A stretch of DNA of 7,017 nucleotides, taken from Acidobacteriota bacterium (GTDB lineage: Bacteria > Acidobacteriota > Terriglobia > Terriglobales > Acidobacteriaceae). This document shows positions 1-6,422 of this stretch, piece by piece. Below the pieces are notes generated by a model. The model saw nothing but the letters and a program-made list of their open reading frames with translations. It was not told the origin of the DNA and did no database searches. The translations under genes and the position numbers were made by a program. The number at the start of each line of letters is the position of its first letter. Positions within the stretch are counted from its first letter, which is position 1. The DNA lies in the NCBI GenBank assembly GCA_021851625.1, contig JAJZCX010000079.1, forward strand, positions 1 through 7,017. Reading direction: 5' to 3'.

Positions 1-1595
1 TGAGGATTTTGACATCTGCCGAGATGAGGGCCTGCGATGAGCGCACTGTGCGCGAGCATGGCATCCCCGTCCACCGGCTCATGGAGAATGCGGGCGCTGC
101 CGTCGCGCGCTTTGCACGGCTTGTGTATCCCGATGCGCGGCGCATCACCGTGCTCTGCGGCAAGGGCAACAACGGCGGCGATGGCCTGGTGGCCGCGCGG
201 CTCTTGGCTGCCGAGGGCTGCACGGTCACCACGCTGCTGCTCGCCCAACCCGCGCAGTTGCAGGGCGCAGCCCGGCGCGCCTTCGATCAACTTCCTGAAA
301 ATCCCATCCTCATCACCACCGATGCGGAACTGGCCGCTGAACCTGTGCAAGCGCATCTGGCGCAGACGCAACTCTTCATTGATGCGATCTTCGGCACGGG
401 CTTCCGCCCGCCACTCACCGGCCTGCCTTTGACTGTGCGAGACGCCATCGCGCGCCACGCTGCTCCAGTGCTGGCCGTCGATCTCCCCTCCGGCTGGGAT
501 GCGGATACAACCGCCTTCTCGGCGGAGCCAGTCTTCCCTGCCGATGCCGTGCTCACCTTCACCGCGCCCAAGTTCGCGCACATTTTTGGAGCACTCACCG
601 GCACCAACCGACGTGGCCCTATCGCCGTTGCCTCCATCGGCTCGCCGGAGTCTGCGATTCTCTCGGACGCCAATCTGCATTGGACGGGAGCGTCCCGACA
701 ACTGACAGAGCAGCCGCGCACTCTCAACTCGCACAAGGGCAGCTTTGGCCATGTACTGGTCATCGGCGGTTCACGCGGAAAATCCGGCGCTCCTGCGATG
801 ACCGCGCTGGCCGCTCTGCGCGCGGGCGCGGGCCTGGTCACAGCCGCCGTGCCTGCGAGCCTTGTCCCCACCATTGCCGCGCTCGCGCCAGAGATCATGA
901 CCCTCCCGATGACGGAGACCGCATCCGGGGGCATTGCGTTGAGCAATCTCAATCGCCTACGACAGGATTTTTTTGCAAACGATAGAGTTACGATCGCCCT
1001 TGGCCCGGGCATGGGCCGCGATTCACAAACCATGGAGTTCGTACGTCAATTGGTGCAAACCGTGCGCCAGCCCATCGTGCTCGATGCCGACGGCTTGCAC
1101 GCATTCGCATCCGCGCACACGCTGCACCTGCTCAATGGACGCGAGCGCACGCTGGTGCTCACGCCCCATCCGGGCGAGATGGCCAGCCTGCTCAACACAA
1201 CCGTAGCCACAGTCGAGGCCAGTCGCATCCGCATCGCACGCGAATTCGCGCAGCAGTATCGGCTTACTTTGGTGCTAAAGGGCTGGCGCACGCTAGTTGC
1301 GCATCCCGACGGCACGCTGGCGGCTAACACCAGCGGCAATCCCGGCATGGCCAAGGGCGGCAGTGGCGATGTGCTTACAGGCATCGTGGCCGCGCTACTC
1401 GCGCAACATCCCTCACACGCGACGCAAGCCGTTGAGGCCGCAGTCTGGCTGCACGGAGCCGCCGCGGACGCAGCCCTGACGCGGCAAAATGAACACACGC
1501 TGCTGGCCACGGACCTAGTCGCCCATCTGGCGCAGGCGTGGAGCGCGCCCATCTGTCATGATGGATTTGTATGGCTGCAGAAGAACAATCGGTGA
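1..1595 (+). CDS. nnr: Bifunctional NAD(P)H-hydrate epimerase / ADP-dependent (S)-NAD(P)H-hydrate dehydratase
   Basis: This cytosolic repair enzyme restores NADH and NADPH damaged by hydration. The N-terminal YjeF_N domain epimerises R- and S-hydrates, and the C-terminal ribokinase-like domain dehydrates the S form using ADP. Counting from the TTG at 9, the epimerase half (about 1-215) shows GNNGGDG at 53-59, IDAIFGTG at 124-131 and AVDLPSGWD at 156-164. The dehydratase half (about 235-510) shows HKGSFGHVLVIGGS from 242, LGPGMG from 331, LDADGL from 358, TPHPGE from 385 and GGSGD at 450-454, whose Asp454 is the expected catalytic base by family knowledge. Start: the bases TGAGGATT run in frame into TTG, so with an A just left of the window the protein would begin M-R-I-L-T-S-A-E-M, the usual Nnr N-terminus (531 residues). 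The TTG at 9 is therefore probably not the start. The gene is complete at its 3' end and overlaps tsaE. The fused two-domain form is the normal bacterial arrangement. Confidence 0.95.
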   Translation, partial: RILTSAEMRACDERTVREHGIPVHRLMENAGAAVARFARLVYPDARRITVLCGKGNNGGDGLVAARLLAAEGCTVTTLLLAQPAQLQGAARRAFDQLPENPILITTDAELAAEPVQAHLAQTQLFIDAIFGTGFRPPLTGLPLTVRDAIARHAAPVLAVDLPSGWDADTTAFSAEPVFPADAVLTFTAPKFAHIFGALTGTNRRGPIAVASIGSPESAILSDANLHWTGASRQLTEQPRTLNSHKGSFGHVLVIGGSRGKSGAPAMTALAALRAGAGLVTAAVPASLVPTIAALAPEIMTLPMTETASGGIALSNLNRLRQDFFANDRVTIALGPGMGRDSQTMEFVRQLVQTVRQPIVLDADGLHAFASAHTLHLLNGRERTLVLTPHPGEMASLLNTTVATVEASRIRIAREFAQQYRLTLVLKGWRTLVAHPDGTLAANTSGNPGMAKGGSGDVLTGIVAALLAQHPSHATQAVEAAVWLHGAAADAALTRQNEHTLLATDLVAHLAQAWSAPICHDGFVWLQKNNR

Positions 1596-2131
1596 ATACT
1601 CCCTCCGCAGACCCACACGCACCCAGCGCGCGCACGCATGTCTACATCACGCGCTCCAGCGAGGAGACCATCGCGCTGGGCCGCGAATTGGCCGCTCTAC
1701 TCACGCCGCCGAAGATGCTGGTGCTGCGCGGCGACCTAGGCGCGGGCAAGACCACGCTGGTCAAAGGCATCGCCGCCGCCCTGGGCGCAGCCGAGCCGGA
1801 GGAGATCACCAGCCCCACCTTCGCGCTGATCCACGAATATGCAGGGCACATGGAATATGTCGGCCACATGGAATGCGCCGCTTCCGTGGAAACAAGCAGA
1901 GCGTCCAGCCTCACCTCCCTGCCGGTGCACCTATATCATTTGGACGTGTACCGCATCGAAGGCCAGCGCCAACTCAACACACTGGGCATGGAAGAGTTGC
2001 TGACCCCTGACAGCATTGTGCTGGTCGAATGGGGAGAAAAATTTCCGTGGATTGTGGCGCACAGCCACGGAGAAATCTCCATCCACACACTCCACGGCGA
2101 GGAACGTAAGATTACTCTCAGCCTGCGCTAA
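1571..2131 (+). CDS. tsaE: TsaE, ATPase subunit of the tRNA N6-threonylcarbamoyladenosine (t6A37) synthesis complex
   Basis: TsaE is the cytosolic ATPase that works with TsaB and TsaD to place threonylcarbamoyl on A37 of ANN-decoding tRNAs. In 186 residues one sees the Walker A motif GDLGAGKTT at 54-62, ITSPTFALIHEY at 79-90, HLDVYR at 123-128, and VLVEWGEKF at 150-158, the conserved C-terminal Glu/Trp element. The family is usually about 140-170 residues. The extra length comes from a roughly 20-residue N-terminal tail and an insertion at about 91-117, between HEY and the HLDVYR strand, which includes the duplicated sequence GHMEYV-GHMECA. Start: ATG 1571 overlaps nnr by 25 bases and has no evident Shine-Dalgarno. 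GTG 1592 would give a 4-base GTGA overlap with the nnr stop, has AGAAG 8 bases upstream, and still leaves the conserved core intact, so it is a serious alternative (179 residues). Translational coupling to nnr is likely either way. Confidence 0.93.
   Translation: MAAEEQSVNTPSADPHAPSARTHVYITRSSEETIALGRELAALLTPPKMLVLRGDLGAGKTTLVKGIAAALGAAEPEEITSPTFALIHEYAGHMEYVGHMECAASVETSRASSLTSLPVHLYHLDVYRIEGQRQLNTLGMEELLTPDSIVLVEWGEKFPWIVAHSHGEISIHTLHGEERKITLSLR
1844..1879 (+). repeat. 18-base imperfect tandem duplication inside tsaE
   Basis: Two adjacent 18-base units (1844-1861 and 1862-1879) match at 14 of 18 positions and share the 10-base core CACATGGAAT. In frame they encode GHMEYV and GHMECA, within an insertion that separates two conserved TsaE elements. 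This is best read as an in-frame duplication in a surface loop of the protein. No independent function is evident. Confidence 0.75.
2042..2073 (+). promoter_or_regulatory. Inverted repeat in the 3' end of tsaE, upstream of the arabinose genes (role unproven)
   Basis: TCCGTGG (2044-2050) and CCACGGA (2065-2071) are perfect 7-base reverse complements around a 14-base spacer, extendable by a G-U and an A-U pair in RNA. A second, competing 5-base stem, GTGGC (2054-2058) with GCCAC (2064-2068), uses the same right arm. It ends about 80 bases before the arabinofuranosidase start, inside the coding end of tsaE. It could be an operator or an RNA structure controlling the downstream genes, or simply coincidental in GC-rich coding DNA. 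No recognisable -35/-10 pair was found beside it. Confidence 0.25.
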
Positions 2132-2142
2132 TTTTTTCAGTT

Positions 2143-2150
2143 GGAAGGAA
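2143..2150 (+). promoter_or_regulatory. Ribosome binding site of the GH51 arabinofuranosidase
   Basis: GGAAGGAA contains a good Shine-Dalgarno core (AAGGA, 2145-2149) six bases before ATG 2156. It fixes the start of the gene and lies in the only non-coding gap between tsaE and the arabinose genes (2132-2155). That gap also carries a run of six T just after the tsaE stop, with no convincing hairpin in front of it. Confidence 0.8.
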
Positions 2151-2155
2151 TTTGA

Positions 2156-4105
2156 ATGCACCTGCGAAATGCTTTGCGAATTCTACTCTCAACCACACTT
2201 TTGCTCGCAACCAGCCCCGCCTTTTCGCAAGCTGGCGCGGCCAAGCACACACAGGCGGCGGTGCTCGCCATCCAAGCCGATCAAAGCATTGCCAAGGTCA
2301 GTCCAACGCTTTACGGCCTCATGACCGAGGAGATCAACCACGCTTATGACGGCGGCCTGTACGCGGAGCTAATCCGCAACCGCGCCATGCAACGCGATCC
2401 CAGCTTTGTGCCGAATTGGCTGCCGCTGCCAGAGTGGCCCTTGGTGCAAAGGGGAACGGCCCGCGCCACCGTTACGCTCGACGCCAAAGACGGCCCCAGT
2501 GCTGCGCTCACCCGCAGCTTGCAACTGGCCGTGCAGCAGGCCGACGCTACCAACACCGTCGGCGTGCGCAACGATGGCTTTTGGGGCATTCCGCTCCAGC
2601 CCAACACCACGTACACCGGCTCGCTCTTCGCCAAGGCTAGCGCCGATGCCGCCAGCCCACTTACGCTGCGCTTAGTCAACAACAACACCGGCGCGGTAAT
2701 TGCTTCCGCGCAAATCAACACGCTTGCGAAGGATTGGAAGCAGTACCCCTTCACGCTCAAGACAGGCGCGATCGCCGCATCGGCGGACAACCACTTTGAA
2801 CTGACCGTCGCCCACGCTGGCACCTATTGGTTCGATCTTGTCTCGCTCTTTCCGCCTACGTACAACAACACGCCAAACGGCAATCGCGTCGATCTCATGC
2901 AAAAAATGGCCGCGATGCATCCAGCCTTTTTGCGTTTGCCCGGCGGCAACTATGTTGAAGGCAACACCATTGCCGAGCGCTTCCGCTGGCGGCAGACCCT
3001 CGGCCCGCTCGTGGATCGGCCCACGCACATGAGTCCGTGGGGCTATCGCAGTTCTGACGGCCTGGGCCTGTTGGAGTTTCTGGAGTGGTGTGAAGACCTG
3101 CACATGCAGCCAGTGCTGGCCGTTTACGCTGGCTATTCACTGCGCGGCGAACACGTCGCGCCCGGAAAAGATTTGCAGCCCTACGTGCAGAGCGCGCTCG
3201 ACGAGATCGAGTACGTCTCCGGCGGAGTGAATACTCGCTGGGGTGCCGAACGTGCCAAGGATGGCCATCCCGCGCCCTTCCCACTCACTTACGTCGAGGT
3301 GGGCAATGAGGACAACTTCGACAAATCCAACAGCTACGATGGCCGCTTCGCTCAGTTCTATGATGCCATTCGCAAGCAGTATCCGCATCTGCAAATTATC
3401 GCCACTGCACCGGTGAAAAGCCGCACGCCCGACGTGCTCGACGAACATTATTACCGCAGTGCACAAGACTTTTTCAACGACGCGCATCACTACGACCACA
3501 CCGATCGCAAAGGCCCGAAAATCTTTGTCGGCGAGTGGGCCACGATGGAGGGTACGCCCACGCCCAACATGGACGCTGCGCTCAGCGATGCCGCGTGGAT
3601 GACCGGCCTCGAACGCAACAGCGATCTGGTCGTGATGGCCGCGTATGCGCCGCTGCTGGTCAACGTAAACCCGATGGCCATGCAGTGGGTGCCCAACCTG
3701 ATCGGCTACGACGCGCTGCGCAGCTACGGCTCACCTAGCTACTACGCGCAAGTTCTCTTCAGCAATCACCTGGGCACAGAGGTCTCTGCTACGACTCTGT
3801 CCGGTGCCAACCCGCGTCTGTACGAATCGGTGACACGCGACGCAGCCAAGGGAATTTTGTATGTGAAGATCGTCAACGCCGCCTCGGCTGCACAACCCCT
3901 GCAAATTCAAATCGCAGGCGTGCACGCAATCGATAGTCACGCCCACCTGTATGAACTGCGCGGACACAGCGCAGAGGAGACCAACACACTCGACACTCCC
4001 ACGCGCATTACGCCCGTCAGCAGCACCATCGCTGGAGTCGCATCCCAGTTCACGCGCACGATTCCGCCTACATCTATTTCTGTCTTCGAAATTCACTATC
4101 ATTGA
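2156..4105 (+). CDS. Secreted GH51 alpha-L-arabinofuranosidase with N-terminal CBM4/9-like module
   Basis: This glycoside hydrolase should remove terminal alpha-L-arabinofuranosyl groups from arabinan, arabinoxylan or arabinogalactan fragments with retention of configuration. The 649-residue protein starts with a signal peptide: MHLRNALR, a hydrophobic core to about residue 19, and a likely signal peptidase I site at AFS-QA after Ser24. There is no lipobox, so a soluble periplasmic or exported enzyme is expected. Residues about 85-235 look like a CBM4/9 jelly roll, ending in the GTYWFDLVSLFPP strand seen in this GH51 subgroup. The TIM barrel follows, with LPGGNYVEG at 261-269 and WGYRSSDGLGLLEFLEWCED at 295-314. 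The acid/base is Glu385 in EVGNED and the nucleophile Glu460 in FVGEW, both assigned by family knowledge. A C-terminal beta domain runs from about 540 to the end. The strong ribosome binding site supports ATG 2156. The stop touches the araD leader, so the genes are probably co-transcribed. Substrate specificity cannot be read from sequence. Confidence 0.95.
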   Translation: MHLRNALRILLSTTLLLATSPAFSQAGAAKHTQAAVLAIQADQSIAKVSPTLYGLMTEEINHAYDGGLYAELIRNRAMQRDPSFVPNWLPLPEWPLVQRGTARATVTLDAKDGPSAALTRSLQLAVQQADATNTVGVRNDGFWGIPLQPNTTYTGSLFAKASADAASPLTLRLVNNNTGAVIASAQINTLAKDWKQYPFTLKTGAIAASADNHFELTVAHAGTYWFDLVSLFPPTYNNTPNGNRVDLMQKMAAMHPAFLRLPGGNYVEGNTIAERFRWRQTLGPLVDRPTHMSPWGYRSSDGLGLLEFLEWCEDLHMQPVLAVYAGYSLRGEHVAPGKDLQPYVQSALDEIEYVSGGVNTRWGAERAKDGHPAPFPLTYVEVGNEDNFDKSNSYDGRFAQFYDAIRKQYPHLQIIATAPVKSRTPDVLDEHYYRSAQDFFNDAHHYDHTDRKGPKIFVGEWATMEGTPTPNMDAALSDAAWMTGLERNSDLVVMAAYAPLLVNVNPMAMQWVPNLIGYDALRSYGSPSYYAQVLFSNHLGTEVSATTLSGANPRLYESVTRDAAKGILYVKIVNAASAAQPLQIQIAGVHAIDSHAHLYELRGHSAEETNTLDTPTRITPVSSTIAGVASQFTRTIPPTSISVFEIHYH

Positions 4106-4108
4106 TGC

Positions 4109-4114
4109 AAGGAA
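4109..4114 (+). promoter_or_regulatory. Ribosome binding site that decides the araD start
   Basis: AAGGAA lies directly after the arabinofuranosidase stop, with the AAGGA core six bases before ATG 4120. The upstream in-frame candidates TTG 4102 and ATG 4105 would place this motif inside the coding region and have no motif of their own at proper spacing. Homology (M-L-E-E-L at the N-terminus) agrees with 4120. Confidence 0.75.
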
Positions 4115-4119
4115 CCAAA

Positions 4120-4830
4120 ATGTTGGAAGAACTTCGGCAACAAGTTGTCCATGCCAATCAGGCCATCGTCCAGCACGGACTGGTGATGGCCACCTTTGGC
4201 AACGTCAGCGCCATCGACCGCGCACAGGGTCTGGTCGCCATTAAACCCAGCGGCGTTCCCTATGCATCGCTCACGCCCGCGGACATTGTCGTCACCGATC
4301 TGGACGGAAAAATCGTTGCAGGCGCACTGCGTCCCTCCTCGGACTTGGAGACGCACCTTGTGCTCTATCGCGCCTTCCCCACATTGGGCGCGGTTGTGCA
4401 CACGCACTCGGAACATGCCACCATCTGGGCGCAGGCAGGTCGCTCGATTCCCTGCTACGGCACCACGCACGCGGATTATTTTTACGGCCCGGTACCGTGC
4501 ACGCCCGCACTGAGCGCGCAGGAGGTGCAGCAGGACTATGTACGCAACACGGGCGAGGCCATCGTGCGCTGCTTCCAATCCGCAAACCTTGACCCAGAAT
4601 CCATCCCCGCCGTGCTCGTTGCTGGGCACGCGCCTTTTTGCTGGGGAGCAACACTCAACGACGCTGTGCATCACGCAACAATTTTGGAATTTGTCGCGCG
4701 CATGGCCCTGCACACAGAAGCATTAGCTGGTGCGGGCAACGGCATTCCACAATATCTCCTCGACCGCCATCACCGGCGCAAGCATGGAGCCACTGCAACC
4801 TACGGGCAAGGAAAATCAATCAACAAATGA
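4120..4830 (+). CDS. araD: L-ribulose-5-phosphate 4-epimerase
   Basis: This class II aldolase-fold, metal-dependent cytosolic enzyme interconverts L-ribulose 5-phosphate and D-xylulose 5-phosphate, the last step feeding L-arabinose into the pentose phosphate pathway. It has 236 residues from ATG 4120, close to the 231 of E. coli AraD, and aligns from the first residues (MLEELRQQV). The catalytic set sits exactly one residue before its E. coli counterparts: metal ligands His94, His96 and His170, Asp75 in PSSD, Asp119 in GTTHADYFYG, and Tyr228 in the KHGATATYG tail. The presence of both Asp119 and Tyr228 argues for a true AraD rather than a fuculose- or rhamnulose-phosphate aldolase. Near His170 the sequence reads GHAPF where E. 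coli has SHGPF, a small deviation. The gene follows the arabinofuranosidase stop by 14 bases and overlaps araB by four (ATGA). In-frame starts at 4102 and 4105 exist but are less likely. Confidence 0.95.
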   Translation: MLEELRQQVVHANQAIVQHGLVMATFGNVSAIDRAQGLVAIKPSGVPYASLTPADIVVTDLDGKIVAGALRPSSDLETHLVLYRAFPTLGAVVHTHSEHATIWAQAGRSIPCYGTTHADYFYGPVPCTPALSAQEVQQDYVRNTGEAIVRCFQSANLDPESIPAVLVAGHAPFCWGATLNDAVHHATILEFVARMALHTEALAGAGNGIPQYLLDRHHRRKHGATATYGQGKSINK

Positions 4831-6416
4831 CCATCGTAGCTGGAGTTGATTTTGGAACCTTAAGTGTGCGCGTCTCTCTGCTCGACAGCACGCGCGGGCG
4901 TTTGTCCACTGCGGTTGCCGAGTACCCTTTGCATCGCAAACGCGAAGACCCCGACCACGCAACCCAGTCTCACGCCGACCACATGCAGGCGTTGGCACGC
5001 GCCTGCAAACAGGCCATTGCGGAGGCAGGCATTGCTGGCTCGTCAATCGCGGCCATTGCCCTCGACACCACTGGCTCCAGCGTGGTGCCCGTCGATGCGC
5101 AGATGCAGCCGCTCGATGAGTACGCGCTCTGGTGCGACCATCGCGCCAAAGCGGAGGCGCAACAGATCACCGCGCTGGCGCATCAGCAGAAGATTGAGGC
5201 CATCGACTGGTGCGGCGGCGTTTACTCGCACGAATGGGGCTTCGCCAAACTGCTCTTTTGGCTGCGCCACAATCCAGACAAGCGCGTCCGCTTCGCCAGT
5301 GCTTTTGAGCATTGCGACATGGTCGCCGCCACACTCGCCGGAGTGCAAAGTCCTGCGCAGGCCATACGCAGTGTTTGCGCCCTCGGACACAAATGGCTTT
5401 GGAATCCACGCTGGGGCGGATTTCCCCCACAAAGCTTCTTCTCCGCACTCGATCCACTGCTCGACGGCATCTGCGCAAAATTGCACAGCCCCGTCGAGAC
5501 CTCTGATCATCTTGCGGGACACCTCAGCGCACATTGGGCGGAACAGTTAGGACTCAAAGCAGGCATCCCCATTCCCGTGGGAGCATTTGACGCGCACTGG
5601 GACGCACTCGGCGCTGGCATCCGCGAAGGCGATGTGGTCAACGTCGTCGGCACCTCCACCTGCATCATCGCCATGTCGCGCTCGACTGCACTGGTTCCCG
5701 GCGTCTGCGGCGTGGTTCCCGGCAGCGTGCATCCAGGTTTCACCGGCATTGAAGCTGGCCTTTCCGCCACTGGCGACATCTTCGACGCCATCGCGCGACG
5801 CGCTGGAACCACAGTCAAGGCACTCTCTCAAGGCTTGGAAAATTATCACGCAGGCCAAACCGGACTGCTACGCATGAGTTGGGACAACGGCGACCGCACC
5901 GTGCTTGTCAATGCGGAACTTGGCGGCATAACGCTTGGCTGGAACCTGCTGCACACGGCGCAGGATGAACTCTTCGCGGCCATCGAAGGCACGGCGCTGC
6001 ACACACGCATTATTTTGGAGCGTATGGCAGAACACGGCGTGCGCATTGATCGTGTTATTCACGCAGGCGGCATTCCGCAACACAATGCGGTGCTGAATCA
6101 GGTCTACGCCAACGTGCTGGGCAAGCCGGTGCTGGTGCCGGATGGTTTGCCCACCAGCCTCGGCTCCGGCATCATCGCGCTGCTCGCTGCCGGGGCCTTC
6201 CCCAACATTGAAGCTGCGCAGAAATCCATCTGCCTTCCCTACAAAACATTTCTGCCGCAGGCGGAGTCGGTCACCGTTTACGAAAAAATTTTCCCGCTGT
6301 ATCGTGATGTGTATTTTTCTTTGGGAGAAAAAAATTCCACCGCGCAATCTCTCGGCTACATTTTGCCGGAGCTGCGCAGCATTGCAGCCGCGGTGCGAAA
6401 GCATGCAGCATCTTGA
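4827..6416 (+). CDS. araB: Ribulokinase (FGGY family carbohydrate kinase, AraB-type)
   Basis: This cytosolic kinase phosphorylates L-ribulose at O5 with ATP, producing the substrate of the AraD encoded just before it. In 529 residues the FGGY fold is clear: the phosphate loop VDFGTLSVR at 7-15, ALDTTGSSVVPVD at 78-90, LWCDH at 101-105, GAFDAH at 252-257 with Asp255 as the probable catalytic base, VVGTSTC at 273-279, VPGVCGVVPGS at 290-300, EAGLSATGDIFDA at 309-321, and the nucleotide-site element HAGGIPQHN at 412-420 with LGSGI at 445-449. It is somewhat shorter than the 550-570 residues common in AraB. Isoleucine follows GTSTC where many AraB proteins have histidine. Start: ATG 4827 overlaps the araD stop as ATGA. 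The frame stays open upstream to 4638, but that part lies inside araD and lacks homology. An AAGGA at 4808 is rather far from the ATG (14 bases), so translational coupling to araD is likely. A related ketopentose kinase role is possible but less likely beside araD. Confidence 0.93.
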   Translation: MTIVAGVDFGTLSVRVSLLDSTRGRLSTAVAEYPLHRKREDPDHATQSHADHMQALARACKQAIAEAGIAGSSIAAIALDTTGSSVVPVDAQMQPLDEYALWCDHRAKAEAQQITALAHQQKIEAIDWCGGVYSHEWGFAKLLFWLRHNPDKRVRFASAFEHCDMVAATLAGVQSPAQAIRSVCALGHKWLWNPRWGGFPPQSFFSALDPLLDGICAKLHSPVETSDHLAGHLSAHWAEQLGLKAGIPIPVGAFDAHWDALGAGIREGDVVNVVGTSTCIIAMSRSTALVPGVCGVVPGSVHPGFTGIEAGLSATGDIFDAIARRAGTTVKALSQGLENYHAGQTGLLRMSWDNGDRTVLVNAELGGITLGWNLLHTAQDELFAAIEGTALHTRIILERMAEHGVRIDRVIHAGGIPQHNAVLNQVYANVLGKPVLVPDGLPTSLGSGIIALLAAGAFPNIEAAQKSICLPYKTFLPQAESVTVYEKIFPLYRDVYFSLGEKNSTAQSLGYILPELRSIAAAVRKHAAS

Positions 6417-6422
6417 TAATGG

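Noticed and set aside
287..1033. Long open frame on the - strand opposite nnr (248 residues)
   Set aside because: It is antisense to a clearly conserved gene. The composition is typical of reverse-frame translation of GC-rich coding DNA, and I see no recognisable motif or ribosome binding site.
2132..2140. T-run after the tsaE stop as an intrinsic terminator
   Set aside because: Six T follow the stop, but the sequence before them gives only a 4-base GTAA/TTAC match with a 2-base loop, too weak for a terminator stem.
4099..4713. Open frame on the - strand opposite araD (204 residues)
   Set aside because: It lies entirely within araD, which has all its catalytic residues. The antisense product shows no domain pattern.
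4638..4826. 63-residue N-terminal extension of araB
   Set aside because: It lies inside araD in another frame, lacks homology to FGGY kinases and has the Arg/Ser/His-rich look of out-of-frame translation. The ATG at 4827 directly precedes the conserved phosphate loop.
6321..6360. Run of seven A in araB, read as a T-tract terminator for the - strand gene
   Set aside because: On the - strand the sequence before the T run forms only about a 4-base stem with a long loop. The position inside coding araB is better explained by Lys/Asn codons.
5868..6404. Open frame on the - strand opposite the end of araB (178 residues)
   Set aside because: It is a shadow of the conserved FGGY C-terminal half. 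It could look like an upstream-facing gene next to the solute-binding protein, but it has no family features.
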